Below are positions 46,301 through 56,227 of a stretch of DNA of 64,000 nt, one piece after another (the stretch's first letter is position 1; the number at the start of each line of letters is the position of its first letter). The notes under the pieces were generated by a model. That model did not search any database, was not told the origin of the DNA, and worked only from the letters and a program-made list of their open reading frames with translations. The position numbers and the translations under genes were made by a program. Source of the stretch: Ianthella basta (taxonomy: Eukaryota > Porifera > Demospongiae > Verongiida > Ianthellidae); NCBI GenBank assembly GCA_964019415.1, contig OZ025870.1, positions 888,501 to 952,500 of the forward strand, given 5' to 3'.

Positions 46301-47603
46301 AAAATTGTGTCAAATTTTTGTGGGGCATAAATTTTGTGCCTGGGCTACCTACGAAATTTAACCCCCACAAATTGTAACTGTGTACACTGTCAAGCACAGC
46401 AGAATACAGAGTACTACAGTTAGCCAAGTGAAGGTCTCCTATATCTTTACTCATTCTCCGACGTATGCCTTCCTGACCGAATATGCTGTAGTCTCGTTGA
46501 CCAAATGATTCAGCTCCCTGGAAAAGAAGAAGCCCGTTGCTGCATCCATGCCACGACACAAGCAGAGTTCTAGCATATTTCGGTCCAAACCTAGGGCTAG
46601 CGGCGGCGCTGTAGTGCTGGTAAGGCCGGCGCTTCCCCTTCGCACTCTGTGCAGTGCAGACCTACATGTTCGCTTTTGTAATGGCCGTGAAGGTAGTATA
46701 GCAGACGCTAGTGAGCTGCATCAATCCGGAAATCCTTAACTAATTTCTGCTGTAGGCACCTCAGAAGAGCCATCCTTCACAGCTCCTACAAACATAAGTG
46801 CCGCGCGAGTTCAGACACAGACCTTCGTATTGCCTTAATATATTAGACGTATTATATTAGTTACTACTGTATTTTTGTGCATAAATTTTTGTGGGCATAA
46901 TTTCTGTGGATGGAGGCAACCACGAAAATTTCCACACAACGAAATTTCAACGATTACGGTATCTGCATGCTTCTATGATGTTGGCCATATCACACAAAAA
47001 GTACTGCGAGGACTTGCAGGAGGCCATTTGATGCAAATACATGGCAACCTAAGTACAAATGTGCACAATTAATGTGAAGAGTCTCTGCCTCCTCCGTAGA
47101 TCGTGAGGATCATCTCATGCTCCTCAGAGAACATGTGAGCAGGAAGGCAGCAGGCAAGGGGAGGGCAGTCCTAGAAGTGCTGTTGTGTGATGCATCCACA
47201 ATTGAAGCTTGTTTCACAAACAACCCCAGGGACGAGGAGGATGCTGTACAAGCTGGAGTTGTCAAGTGGATAGGAGGCACTGGCAAACAACCTACCACCT
47301 GGGAAACAATTCTATATGCCATGAATTTTGCAAGAATTGCCCAACAACACATCCAAAGTTTGAAAGAGGACCTTGGCATTCCTCAGGTAAATACATGCAT
47401 ACTTGCAATTGACAGAAACATTAAATCTGTACTCCGTCGTATGTACAGAGTAGAATGCCTTCACATGCATGCAACTACGTACGTACGATTTGTGAAGTTG
47501 CTATTGTTCACTGCACATGTACATAGTGCACTCTTCACATACACAGGCTATGGACGTCCAGACAGGACCCACAAGCGGAGATGAGCGTTCACACTACACT
47601 TGA
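43315..47603 (+). CDS. Myristoylation-motif AIG1-like GTPase fused to a Death domain (gene G)
   Basis: Four exons: 43315-44278, 45924-46004, 47100-47386, 47547-47603; phases 1, 1, 0 match throughout; about 462 residues. It starts MGQRSSTLS (N-myristoylation signal). P-loop GEAGSGKST at about 41-49, no clear G3, VALTFADCCSAG, LLPNQEKW. A Ser/Thr-rich linker (TSADGQQNQTPTGSGCKAS) is followed by a Death-like domain: HLMLLREHVSRKAAGKGRAV, STIEACFTNNP, GVVKWIGG, PTTWETILYAM and IAQQHIQSLKEDLGI. The last exon adds MDVQTGPTSGDERSHYT. Acceptors are CATAG, CCGTAG and TACACAG; donors are GTAAGA, GTGAGT and GTAAAT. Intron 1 and intron 2 each contain a MITE-like element. Inferred role: a lipid-anchored GTPase that recruits Death-domain partners. 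Confidence 0.75.
44502..45587. mobile_element. Mutator-like non-autonomous element in intron 1 of gene G
   Basis: Left end TAGTCTTGTTCCCAGCCCCC. Right end, reverse complement, TAGTCTCATCCCCAGCCCAC. TAGCCCTCTT is found close to the left end (44484-44493) and directly after the right end (45588-45597), a direct repeat of about 10 bp like a Mutator-type target duplication, although a few bases separate the left repeat from the end. The sister gene F has a 314-bp intron here, against 1,645 bp. No transposase. Confidence 0.55.
46268..46966. mobile_element. TIR element in intron 2 of gene G
   Basis: Left end ATACTGTAATCGTAGAAATTT. Right end in reverse complement ATACCGTAATCGTTGAAATT. Next to both ends are repeats of CCCCACAAAAAT/TTTTTGTGGG type. 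About 700 bp. An acceptor-like CTGCTGTAG at 46747-46755, followed by a 27-codon open end, lies inside. Confidence 0.55.
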
Positions 47604-48765
47604 ACCCTTACAATAATGTCCAATGATGTTAGTATTGTGTAACTATTATCTACATGAACAGATGGCAGACTCTGAATATTATGAAGAGAGTATTAACTTT
47701 GATGTACACTTTGAAAATTTGTTGCTTTTCATTTGCAATAGTCGGGTCAAACACCCAACAATAATTAGCAAGTGTGATATAATTGTTATCACTGCTCAAT
47801 TGAAGTTATTGTAATAGCTATATAGTCCAGTGTACCAACATAATTATGCTCCCCTTCAATATATTTAAAAAATGTGTGATTTGGCCAGAGATTCCGAATG
47901 ACTGCATGCACATGGTGATCATCTGCATCCCATGCCCAGGTGGGAGTACTAGTAGCTACTTACAAGTGAGCAGTACTAGTACTATAGTTTCATCTGCATA
48001 GTGCAATTTTATATAATTATTGGTTCACTTTAAATTTCATGAAGATTAGTTCCAATTGCAACACTCTTTGCTATATAATTATACTTACACCTCAGTTCTG
48101 GAGAATTAATGCTCTTTGCAGTGAGCATGAATAATAAATGGCAGCTGCAGCCTTTTGTATCTGCACTCATAGTGCATACCATGTCATCCAATTGGGAGCA
48201 GCTGGAATTGGCTGGCCCATGAGCATGAGCGATGGTGATATCCCTATAATTTGGCAAATTGCACAGTTTCATGGGTTGAGGCACCTGGCCTCAATCTCCC
48301 TAATGCTGCAGTGGTTAACACAGATTATAATCACTGCGCATCAAATAATGTCATACTTTGATTCATGTAGCTATTACTTTTGCAGTAATTATTGTATTGG
48401 ATGGTATACGTGTGAGGTAAATTTGATGTCCATTAATAAGAATGGCCATGTGCCATAATTATGCATATTATTGTGATGACTGTAGAGCACTACCGAGCTG
48501 TGCCATGCACATGATTGTCAGTATGTATAGTGTTAATTATGCGCAATGATCATTGACTCATGATATTTTTACATTAATATACTAATCTCTTACATGGCCA
48601 GCCCAAGAAGACTTTAGGATGCCCACACGTTATGCATTTGTACATATCCTGACATTCAATAATAATTCCATATACTTATAGCTAGCTAAACTTTGCGCAC
48701 TTAAATCGTTCAACTTGATGAGGATATAGAATGGCCCAATAAGAGAGTGGCACAGTAACTTCCAG
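47604..48765. other. Intergenic, no gene seen
   Basis: AT-rich sequence. Short frames near 47623-47814 and 48138-48458 have no motif. No promoter could be assigned for the zinc-finger exons that follow. Confidence 0.45.
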
Positions 48766-49292
48766 TGTTTTACCAAGTACGCCAAGTCCAACTGGTGACG
48801 TTGTAGGGAGTGCAAGAAATTCATCTCCAATTAAGGGAAGCGTGAAGATAGGACAAATTGTTCACGAGTGCAAATATGACAAGAAGGTACGCAGCTATGT
48901 ATGGTAACATGACAGTACTTTGGGAATGCGGGTGCTCTTAGTAGAATCAGCAATTGGCTATTGTTTACGCTGAATCAGTGCAATGAATGTTTTGTGGACA
49001 TCTGTTCATATGATTTTTTTCTACCCAGGTTGCACGCTGGCTCCATTTTATTTGCTTCTTCGAGAGCCATCACCCATCTTCCGTCAAATGCGTACATGGT
49101 TTTCACAGTTTGAGGGGTGATGACCAGAAGCGCATCAAGAATGCCACATCGAGGGGCAGTGGTTGTGTGACAAGGAAGGAGAATGGGAAATACTAGGGTC
49201 CTGTGACCCAGACCACGAAAGACAGCTTTTTGGTGGAGTATGCCAGGTCTGGACGAAGCCATTACAGAAAGTGTTCCAGTTTTGTTGAGCTG
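48766..49292 (+). pseudogene. Eroded PARP-type zinc-finger exons (finger 1 and start of finger 2)
   Basis: Exon 48766-48886 (donor GTACGC) reads YAKSNW, a TGA stop at 48796, then RCRECKKFI, then a frame shift to SPIKGSVKIGQIVHECKYDK. Exon 49029-49292 (acceptor TACCCAG, donor GTCAGT, phase 0-0) reads ARWLHFICFF, VHGFHSLRGDDQKRIKNAT, a TAG stop at 49194, then FLVEYARSGRSHYRKCSSF. The pattern (YAKSxxxxCxxC, KGxxxIG, WxHxxCF, GFxxLxxxDQ) is that of tandem PARP1/ligase III zinc fingers. Two stops and one frameshift break it. The first Cys of finger 2 is Tyr (HYRKC). Exon phases run into the intact exon at 49700. Confidence 0.62.
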
Positions 49293-49699
49293 GTCAGTTG
49301 TACTAGCTAGCAATGTCATCGTTAGTCTCACTTCCAACTAAACCATGGAATCTCTGTAGTTTAGTTGGCTTTGCCTTATGGGTACATGGCATAACTTTAT
49401 TCATATCTTTCTCCTCCCCCACAGTATAGTTTTATGATTTCTTGTACCGACTGCATAATGCATATTGAATCACACATGCCATGTGTTTGCTTCGTCTGAG
49501 TCATTCTCCTTGATATATATATGCATATGTTTAGTGCATGGGCATTAATCTTCTCTTCTCTTACCTACCTTGGGAGAACCACACAGGCAAGGTGATAAAC
49601 ATGGCATGTGTGAGTCATTGTCCCTCGTACACCATGTACAATGTACATTATGCAAATGGGGATAGAAATAGTAAATCTACTGTATCCCCGGTATTGCAG

Positions 49700-50105
49700 G
49701 GTACAGTGAGAATGGGTAAACTGGTGGAGTCTCAGTATAACACGAAGCCCTACTGTTATTGGTATCATCCAGTCTGCTTTCAGAAGGCTGGTGAGTTGGA
49801 CACTTCTGATGTAGCAGTTAATCACATCCAAGGCTTTGAGGAGCTCAAGCCAGTGGACCAGGAAAGCCTCATCGAAGTGTTTGGAAACCGTACCACTGTT
49901 TCCGGGTAAGTGCTGCAGTTGACCAGCTTGACAGAGTAATACTGTGATGCAATGTATTACTTACAGGCCGTCACAAGTATAACAATCATGCTGCACTACT
50001 GTGACAAACTAATAGCTGTCATAGCCACTGTAGTAGCTGTCATATGACAGCTACTACATGAAACCTGTGACAATTATGGGCAAGCAGACTGCACACTTAA
50101 TTGAA

Positions 50106-50143
<38 letters not shown>

Positions 50144-51900
50144 CATACTTGTGTATGCTACTGCAGTGTATGTTTGTTAGATGATCTCATTGTGGTTGCT
50201 TCAGGGAGAAACGGAGAGCAAGTGGCTCTGATGATGTAGACGCACCACTCCCAGAGTCAGAGAAGAGCAAGGATGTGATGACAGAAAATATACCACCTGA
50301 GGTGTGCTCACTAAATGTGTGGGTGGAGGAGTGGACCAGTTTTCTAATTTTCATTGACATATGGGCACATCTGGTATAGATTTCACTGCAAGTTCTAATT
50401 TGAACTCTGTTTTCAAACTAGAGGCTCTGAGCATTTGAGATAACAATCAAATACTGTATCATGAACATGGGAATTTGGCTTTTGTGAGCTGCTTAAGTGT
50501 ATGTATATGGCCGTGGCAGCCTGAGGGAGAAGTTAGTTTGAAGCCTAAATAAATATACACTGGCTCGGAATGGTTACTAAGCATTGCTTGCCACCGCATA
50601 ACAGTAAATTTTGGCTGGCTACTAAACACCAAAGGATTTGCTGAGAACTGCATGAGGGATTCATGCATTTGGGGGACAATTTATTCACTGCACATGCAAG
50701 TGAATTTACATAGATCATCTAGAATGTCACATTAATTGTCATGGGGCCTTTATTGCCATCTGCAAGCTCTGTTTTTGCTCCCATATGCATACAGGCGATG
50801 TATAGATATATACCCCCACTTTCTATCCCATGCAGGAGATGATTTGCAAACAGCCTATTGTGCTGCCCAGTCAACCCATGGCTACCTCCTCACAGAATGT
50901 AACAATGTTAATACCCCCATTTACACAGGACACAGCTGGTCACACTAAAGGTGAGATGGCTTCAGTGTGTGTGTGATGAAGAGTGCATGCCTCACTATGA
51001 AATCCATCGTCTCACATATATCTCTTGATGCAGTCCAGCCAGCTTTGAACCCATGTATGGCAAAAGCATCAAATCGCCGGGGGCGGGAAAGAAAAACATG
51101 AGTCCAGCAACAGTGGCTTTGAATTGCACTATCCTTAAAACATGGCGCTTGACATCGACAACGTACCTCTCCAACTGAAGTTAAGATGCCCAAGCTTAAG
51201 AAAATGCGATAGACTTACAAAGCTCCTGATACACAACATTTTATTCTCAGAATCTGTGATGGTCCATTCGCCATTCACCCGTGCTATACATTACCACAAG
51301 CTATGAATACTATTGACCAAGATTTTGGTCTAAACAATCTCATTGGTCAAACATTGTACAATTCAGAGCCGGTGTTGCGTTACCCACGTTTTTCCTTCCC
51401 ACCCCTGACACTTTGATGCTTTTGCCATATGTGGGTCCAAAGCTGGCTGGACTACTCTTGATGTTGCACACGCACAAACAACTACTTTTCTTGTGCACTA
51501 ATTAACAGCTGTTGTTGCTGTGGGATGCATTTCTGGCTTCATATTATTTCCACCTCTGCTGCATTCCACATTTGTATTTAACTGTTTAGAAGAAGTCCTG
51601 GCTTGTTTTAAGTCTTTTGGACAACGTTTTGTGAAGGAAGTGTGTTCACGAGACAACCATGCCTTTACTGCCAAGCTCCGTCTACAAAATGTTATCCCAG
51701 AGAGGATTGAGAACAGAATAGCAGCAGCAGACGACAGCGAGTCAGCCAACTACCTCCTTTATGACTTCCTTTGCCAGCAGGCGACTTCCGAATCCTTGTC
51801 CAAGTTGGTGGCAGCCATGATTGAGGCAGAAGGCCATCCCGCTATGAACAGACTGGGGAGAGAGATGAAGAGCACTATAACACTAGTTCACTCAAAATGA
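49700..51900 (+). CDS. PARP-type zinc finger to CARD gene, 3' part (gene H)
   Basis: Exons 49700-49905, 50205-50301, 50836-50950 and 51590-51900. Junction phases 2, 0 and 1 match at every step. The first exon is the second half of a PARP-type finger: GTVRMGKLVES, CYWYHPVCF, IQGFEELKPVDQES. The next two encode an acidic, Ser-rich linker (ASGSDDVDAPLPESEKSKD; PIVLPSQPMATSSQN). The last is a CARD-like domain: FGQRFVKEVCSRD, NVIPERIENRI, SESANYLLYDFL, LSKLVAAMIEAEGHPAMNRL. PARP fingers bind DNA breaks; a CARD would pass that to signalling partners (inference). The first half of the fingers is eroded (see 48766-49292). So the start is unknown, and the exons may also belong to a gene that now begins elsewhere. 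Confidence 0.5.
50030..50057. repeat. 28-bp perfect palindrome
   Basis: GTAGTAGCTGTCAT followed by its exact reverse complement, in an intron of gene H, a few dozen bases before a (GT)n run. Confidence 0.9.
50109..50142. repeat. (GT)n microsatellite
   Basis: About 17 GT repeats inside the first intron downstream of the PARP finger exon. Confidence 0.95.
51031..51455. mobile_element. Foldback element in the last intron of gene H
   Basis: Left arm from 51031 (GTCCAGCCAGCTTTG..CATGTATGGCAAAAGCATCAAA). Right arm is its reverse complement, 51389-51455. Arms are about 67 bp plus weaker inner similarity. It ends about 135 bp before the CARD exon acceptor. Confidence 0.7.
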
Positions 51901-52441
51901 AATTATCTGTGCAATAGTATTTCAAAACACATATTCTATATTTTAATTTATACTATAATATAATTCATACTTTGTGTATATTTTTGAGAATTATGCCTTG
52001 TACAAGTATGCACACTGTATATGTATCTGTGTATACTGTATACCTTATGAGAACCTCACGCAGCAGTGCATTAATTATATTATATTATTTTACTACTAAT
52101 GTGCATGTGTTGCTGATTTGGATAAATTAAACTTTGTTGGTGACTGTTCGATCATCCATTAATGAAGAAGTAGTCTATGTACCAGCTGTGCAAGCTGGTG
52201 ACGATCACATGGTGTTTATGGAATTCAGCAACAGCGCACTAGCGTGCAACTTTGCACAAAGGGCAAGCACACATAGGACTATATATGCATATGGGGTTAA
52301 GTGTCCTAGTGCAAATTAGCTATATAGGGCCATTTTAAGGAAATAAGCCCGGGGACGGTATAGCAAGCCAGGCTACTAGTACTAAAGGGTAGTCTCGCGC
52401 GCCAGCCCCTATTATTGTGCAATCGCACTGCGCCCCTGTTG
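51901..52441. other. Intergenic, no gene seen
   Basis: AT-rich 3' flank, then an upstream region leading to a CRE palindrome at 52442. Confidence 0.45.
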
Positions 52442-52467
52442 TGACGTCACAAACTATTGCGCAAGAC
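52442..52467 (+). promoter_or_regulatory. CRE plus C/EBP-like motif
   Basis: TGACGTCA (52442-52449) is followed at once by AAACTATTGCGCAAG, about 20 bp before the ATG of the short membrane protein. The 14-mer AAACTATTGCGCAA is the exact reverse complement of the core of the 28-bp array units at 37861 and 39074. Confidence 0.5.
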
Positions 52468-52483
52468 TGTGTGATCCACGTGC

Positions 52484-52711
52484 ATGAACCTGATGGAGAC
52501 CAACAGTGCGATCGGGACCTGCCTAGTTTCAGTCGGGATCATAACTTCTATGACCGGATTTGGCGCTGTAGTCGGATACATACTGAGCTTATCAAGTACA
52601 GCAGTAGCAGTACTAACTGGGATCTTAGGAGCGGGAGTTGGAATGGTAGTCGTTGCATTCTTGGTATTTGCTGTGACGTGGCAAGGTGGTTGGCGTACTC
52701 AGTCTCAGTAA
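52484..52711 (+). CDS. Short Gly-zipper membrane protein, one repeat
   Basis: 75 residues. Polar start (MNLMETNSA), then hydrophobic repeat SVGIITSMTGFGAVVGYILS and TAVAVLTGILGAGVGMVVVA, like one repeat of the 192-residue protein at 31842. A second hydrophobic part (FLVFAVTW) ends with QGGWRTQSQ. The CRE and ATTGCGCAA motifs just upstream are shared with the larger copies. Likely a membrane hairpin protein. Function unknown. Confidence 0.5.
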   Translation: MNLMETNSAIGTCLVSVGIITSMTGFGAVVGYILSLSSTAVAVLTGILGAGVGMVVVAFLVFAVTWQGGWRTQSQ

Positions 52712-54363
52712 CAAAAGTGTTGCAAGCATGCCTCGAGCTCACAGACACAGACGGGCTATTGAAGCCTAGGGCTTAATCGTGGAATACAGCTAGGTCGCTA
52801 CAGCTAGGGCTAGCACTTGGTCTCATGAAATCAAGGACGTGTATTGTCATGAATAGAGACAGGTAGCTAGCTATGTAGCTAGATACTAACTTGGTTGCAT
52901 GTTAGTTATTTTGATTTGATTTACAGTTACTGTACCTTTGTGCATGGTTAGTTAGAGTTAACCTTCATCTGGTACATTTATTTAATATTATTGAAAAATG
53001 AGCTTTGGAGTGGCTGCACAAAAGCACAAGGGTGGGATGGGGAATAAACTGGGAATTGATTGATGAATTTTCTTGGCTTTGTGAAAATGTCAGTGAGATA
53101 AACCAGTAAGCATCTGTCACATGTTTCAACAATGACATGATTCAGAGCTAGAATAACAGGCTTGCTTTCAGTGAAGAACTCTCTTGTATTTTTGATATGT
53201 TCATTGTCTTGTGCATCCAATGCATCATATTATTACCCATGTTAAGTGGCACTCTGTGTTCATACGGATTTCACTGGCTCTGAGTCTGTGCTTTTCTATG
53301 GCATTTCCAACTTCAAGTCTAAACCCTGGCCCAATATTGCGGCGGACATGTATTGTCCTTAAGTGTGTTAGCTACGTACGTGCTGATCAGAGACATTCGT
53401 GGTAGGGGAACATAAGGCTAAGGTCATGAAGTTCCCTTGTTAATAAGCTTTTGAAGGAAAAGTATACAGATTGCAATTGTCAGCATGTATTAATTGTCTA
53501 CATGATTCCATACTTGGAGCAAGGTACACTGTATCTCTGTCCTTCCTTGCAATTGCCCGTCTCCTCCTCTTCGTCTACTTGGTCTCATGAAATCAGTTCA
53601 TATTTGATGTACCACAGATGCGAAAGGAGGGCAGCTATATATGTCTGTGGAATTAGGACAGGTCTGGGTGTGTTGTACGTGTATGGCTTCTAGTTGATTG
53701 TTCACTTACCTTTAATATTGGCTTAAATTGGCTTAGAAGAGCCTAGCTAATGCAATTATAGTACAGATTTATCACTGTCATACCTTCCTAATAGGACTAT
53801 TCCTAATTTATAGGTCCAATGGTCCAACTCTAGATCTGCAGCTGCAACCTGGTATATACAATCATATGTCAATGTCTGGTCAATTTTTTGTAGTTTAATA
53901 AGGAATTTTTGGTAGCCTTGATCTTGACCCACTGCAATCTGCTCCACTTGTATTTGGCCTATAGCATGCAACTAGCACAGTTACACATTAATTGTGCCCC
54001 TACTATTGTAACATGCACTGTGTGAGTGTTGGAAGCTGTAGTATACGTAGTACTAGTAAACTAATGATTGGAATGCTGTTGGTGCCGGTGTAACGTAATG
54101 GCCATGCAGATACAATACAAGCCAGTGCATGCATGCATGTGTATATATAACTGTGCAAGTTGCATAGCTGCGTACAGTATTTGTATAGTAGCTACCAAGT
54201 AACCCATTAATTGCTTATAACTACTGCAGAATAATGATCCATCATAATTATATGGGCCTTTATCAATAATTATACATCGTACATGCGAAGTACGTACGTA
54301 CGTGTCCAGGAGCGCATAATGAACAAAAACGCGCTCCTAACGTGTCATAATTGGCTCTCTCAG
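52712..54363. other. Intergenic; one ORF with a degenerate 2A-like motif
   Basis: No supported gene. A 64-codon plus-strand frame at 53211-53405 has a hydrophobic run and then SSLNPGPIL, which resembles the end of 2A motifs (DVExNPGP) but lacks Asp-Val-Glu. It could be a remnant of an NLR or retroelement N-terminus. Confidence 0.25.
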
Positions 54364-54878
54364 CACGGCTGTTTCGAGGCGGCAGCTTAGTTTTTGCGAG
54401 TAAATTGGAAACGGGAATCCAACAGTTGGCGTATTCGGAAGGACGGCATGGTTTTTAGCCTTTTTCTTCGTGATCTCTTGGACAATCACTACGTTACGGC
54501 AACGACAGGTAAGCTTGATAGTTGTTAATGTACTTGTGGTTTTAAAAGCGTTGTTTACGCCTTTTTACTTGTGATATATGGACATATACTTTCTTATGTT
54601 CAATTGCTTGTAGCGCGATTCTCCGGGTTTTCCTGCAATGATGTTATACGTTTTGGGATAGTCCAGCCATCATACAACACTGTACTGTTGAGAGTGTTCT
54701 ACTGCCATTTTCCTACAACCCGTTTTAAGAGCAAATGTTTTGGTTATTATTGTGAACAGTGCAGCCATCTTTGTTGGGCTGACTGCATATCAATGCTTCT
54801 TTACAGGATGCCAGATTGCATCAGAGCAGTGCATTCTTTGAAATGCAAACTGCTGTACCATGTGGTCAAATTTACATG
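54364..54878. repeat. Left arm of inverted repeat IR2
   Basis: 54452-54865 is the near-perfect reverse complement of 56241-56652 (about 413 bp). The outer part starts with the promoter-like block CACGGCTGTTTCG (54364-54376). A CGACAG|GTAAGC donor-like site lies near 54510. A 100-codon frame in each arm (VQLLVARFSGFSC...) is identical apart from one residue and may only be repeat sequence. Confidence 0.88.
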
Positions 54879-54947
54879 ATAATTATGGATTTATTGGACT
54901 GATTGGATGTGGATGGTAACGTCAAAGGAATCTAAAGTATGCTAAAG

Positions 54948-55012
54948 TAGTTATCACCTAGCGATAACTTAGTTATCACTCGGTGATAACTAGTGTCGTC
55001 TAACGATAACTA
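54948..55012. repeat. Cluster of AGTTATC palindromes
   Basis: AGTTATCACTCGGTGATAACT (54970-54990) is a perfect 9-bp stem with a TCG loop. It is preceded by AGTTATCACCTAGCGATAACT (one imperfect pair) and followed by TAACGATAACT. The copies of AGTTATCRC alternate in orientation. Confidence 0.8.
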
Positions 55013-55039
55013 GAAATACTTGTTGAAAAAGGAGATGAT

Positions 55040-56130
55040 AGCAGTCACTATCAATATAATTATATATTTATCACCTCTTGACTTCTAGTTATTACCCTGA
55101 CAAGATGTTTGTAGTTGCCCTGATGCATGCTTCTCAGTCATTTGCAAGTAGAACACATGCTCATCCTTGCCCTGACCCAAATGATGCTAGTTTGGGTAGT
55201 CTTTCTGGTTGTGCCAAATGAGACTAAGTGTCATACCAATGACAAGGTTACTCTAAGTCACCGTGGAAGTACTGTTCATTGAGTCACCCATGCATGTTGA
55301 ACTGTTATGGCAACAGCAACATGGATTTCGTTCTATTGTAATTGCTGCATGTACTGTAGGGTGTGAAAGCAGTGGAGCACAGGCACAGGGCATTAAATGT
55401 AAGGTAAAGTGGGAGGTTCCTAATGAGACAGGGTTTCTCAACATGATGCACCGCCTATTGCTTGTAAGTGAGGGAATGTGACACTAGACTGGGTGTTCCT
55501 TCGCATACAGGCAAACAGTGGTGCCCTGTTTAGGTCACCCTATCTTGTTCCAAGCCCCCAATTTACTTTACTCATCCTTCAAACGGTTTGCGGGCATCTT
55601 TAGACCAGCTGGAAGCTTCTCAAGGTCCTATGGGAATCTTCTGCTGGGGTCTGGTGTCCCCACCTTAGCAACACTTTTGTTTGCCAGCGACAGGAGAAAC
55701 TGTTCTAGCTCACCCTAAGCAGAAGATGCATCTCTTCAGCGGTGCGTAATGAAGTTGAAGTCACACGCTGAACAGGATTTAAATGCATGCCCGATGAGCC
55801 AGTTGACAATGACAATTGCCTGTATAAAGAGGAATGGGGGCCGGGGGTGGAAACAGCCGCAGAGGACATCCCCCCAACACATCTATCTGGCCCCGATTGG
55901 GTGTTCGTGAAAGGAAGTGTTGTAACCAGGTATAAGCTAAGGAAGGAGAAGATAAAAAAATTAGATTACAAAATATAGCTATAGCAACCTACTAACATCA
56001 GACGCATTAGCTATACAGTATTGTTCATAATGTGTTGATTTTAATGATACTTTCCATGCAGCCAACTGTGGTGCAATCCCCACACATGTTTCAATTCAAT
56101 TTATACAATACAGTACAATGTTTGAAAAAG
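55040..56130 (+). other. Interior of IR2, unrecognised sequence
   Basis: A frame at 55263-55481 (reading VEVLFIESPMHVELLWQQQH at its start) ends near a GTAAGT donor at 55465. Frames at 55518-55718 and 55787-55978 are short and not recognisable. The interior could be a decayed gene or element cargo. Confidence 0.2.
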
Positions 56131-56227
56131 CAGCACTGCTACGCTGCATGCATGCAGAGTGTTTCTAGGATGCATAGTTGAAATTGCATTTTAGTACTAT
56201 CAGTATAACAACAGTAACTATATGTAC

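Noticed and set aside
48975..49337. 120-codon minus-strand ORF
   Set aside because: The plus strand of the same interval carries PARP-finger motifs with splice sites, so the minus frame is a shadow.
54571..54879. 100-codon ORF repeated in both IR2 arms as a possible protein
   Set aside because: It has no ATG at its start, no family motif, and is conserved only because the arms are near-identical.
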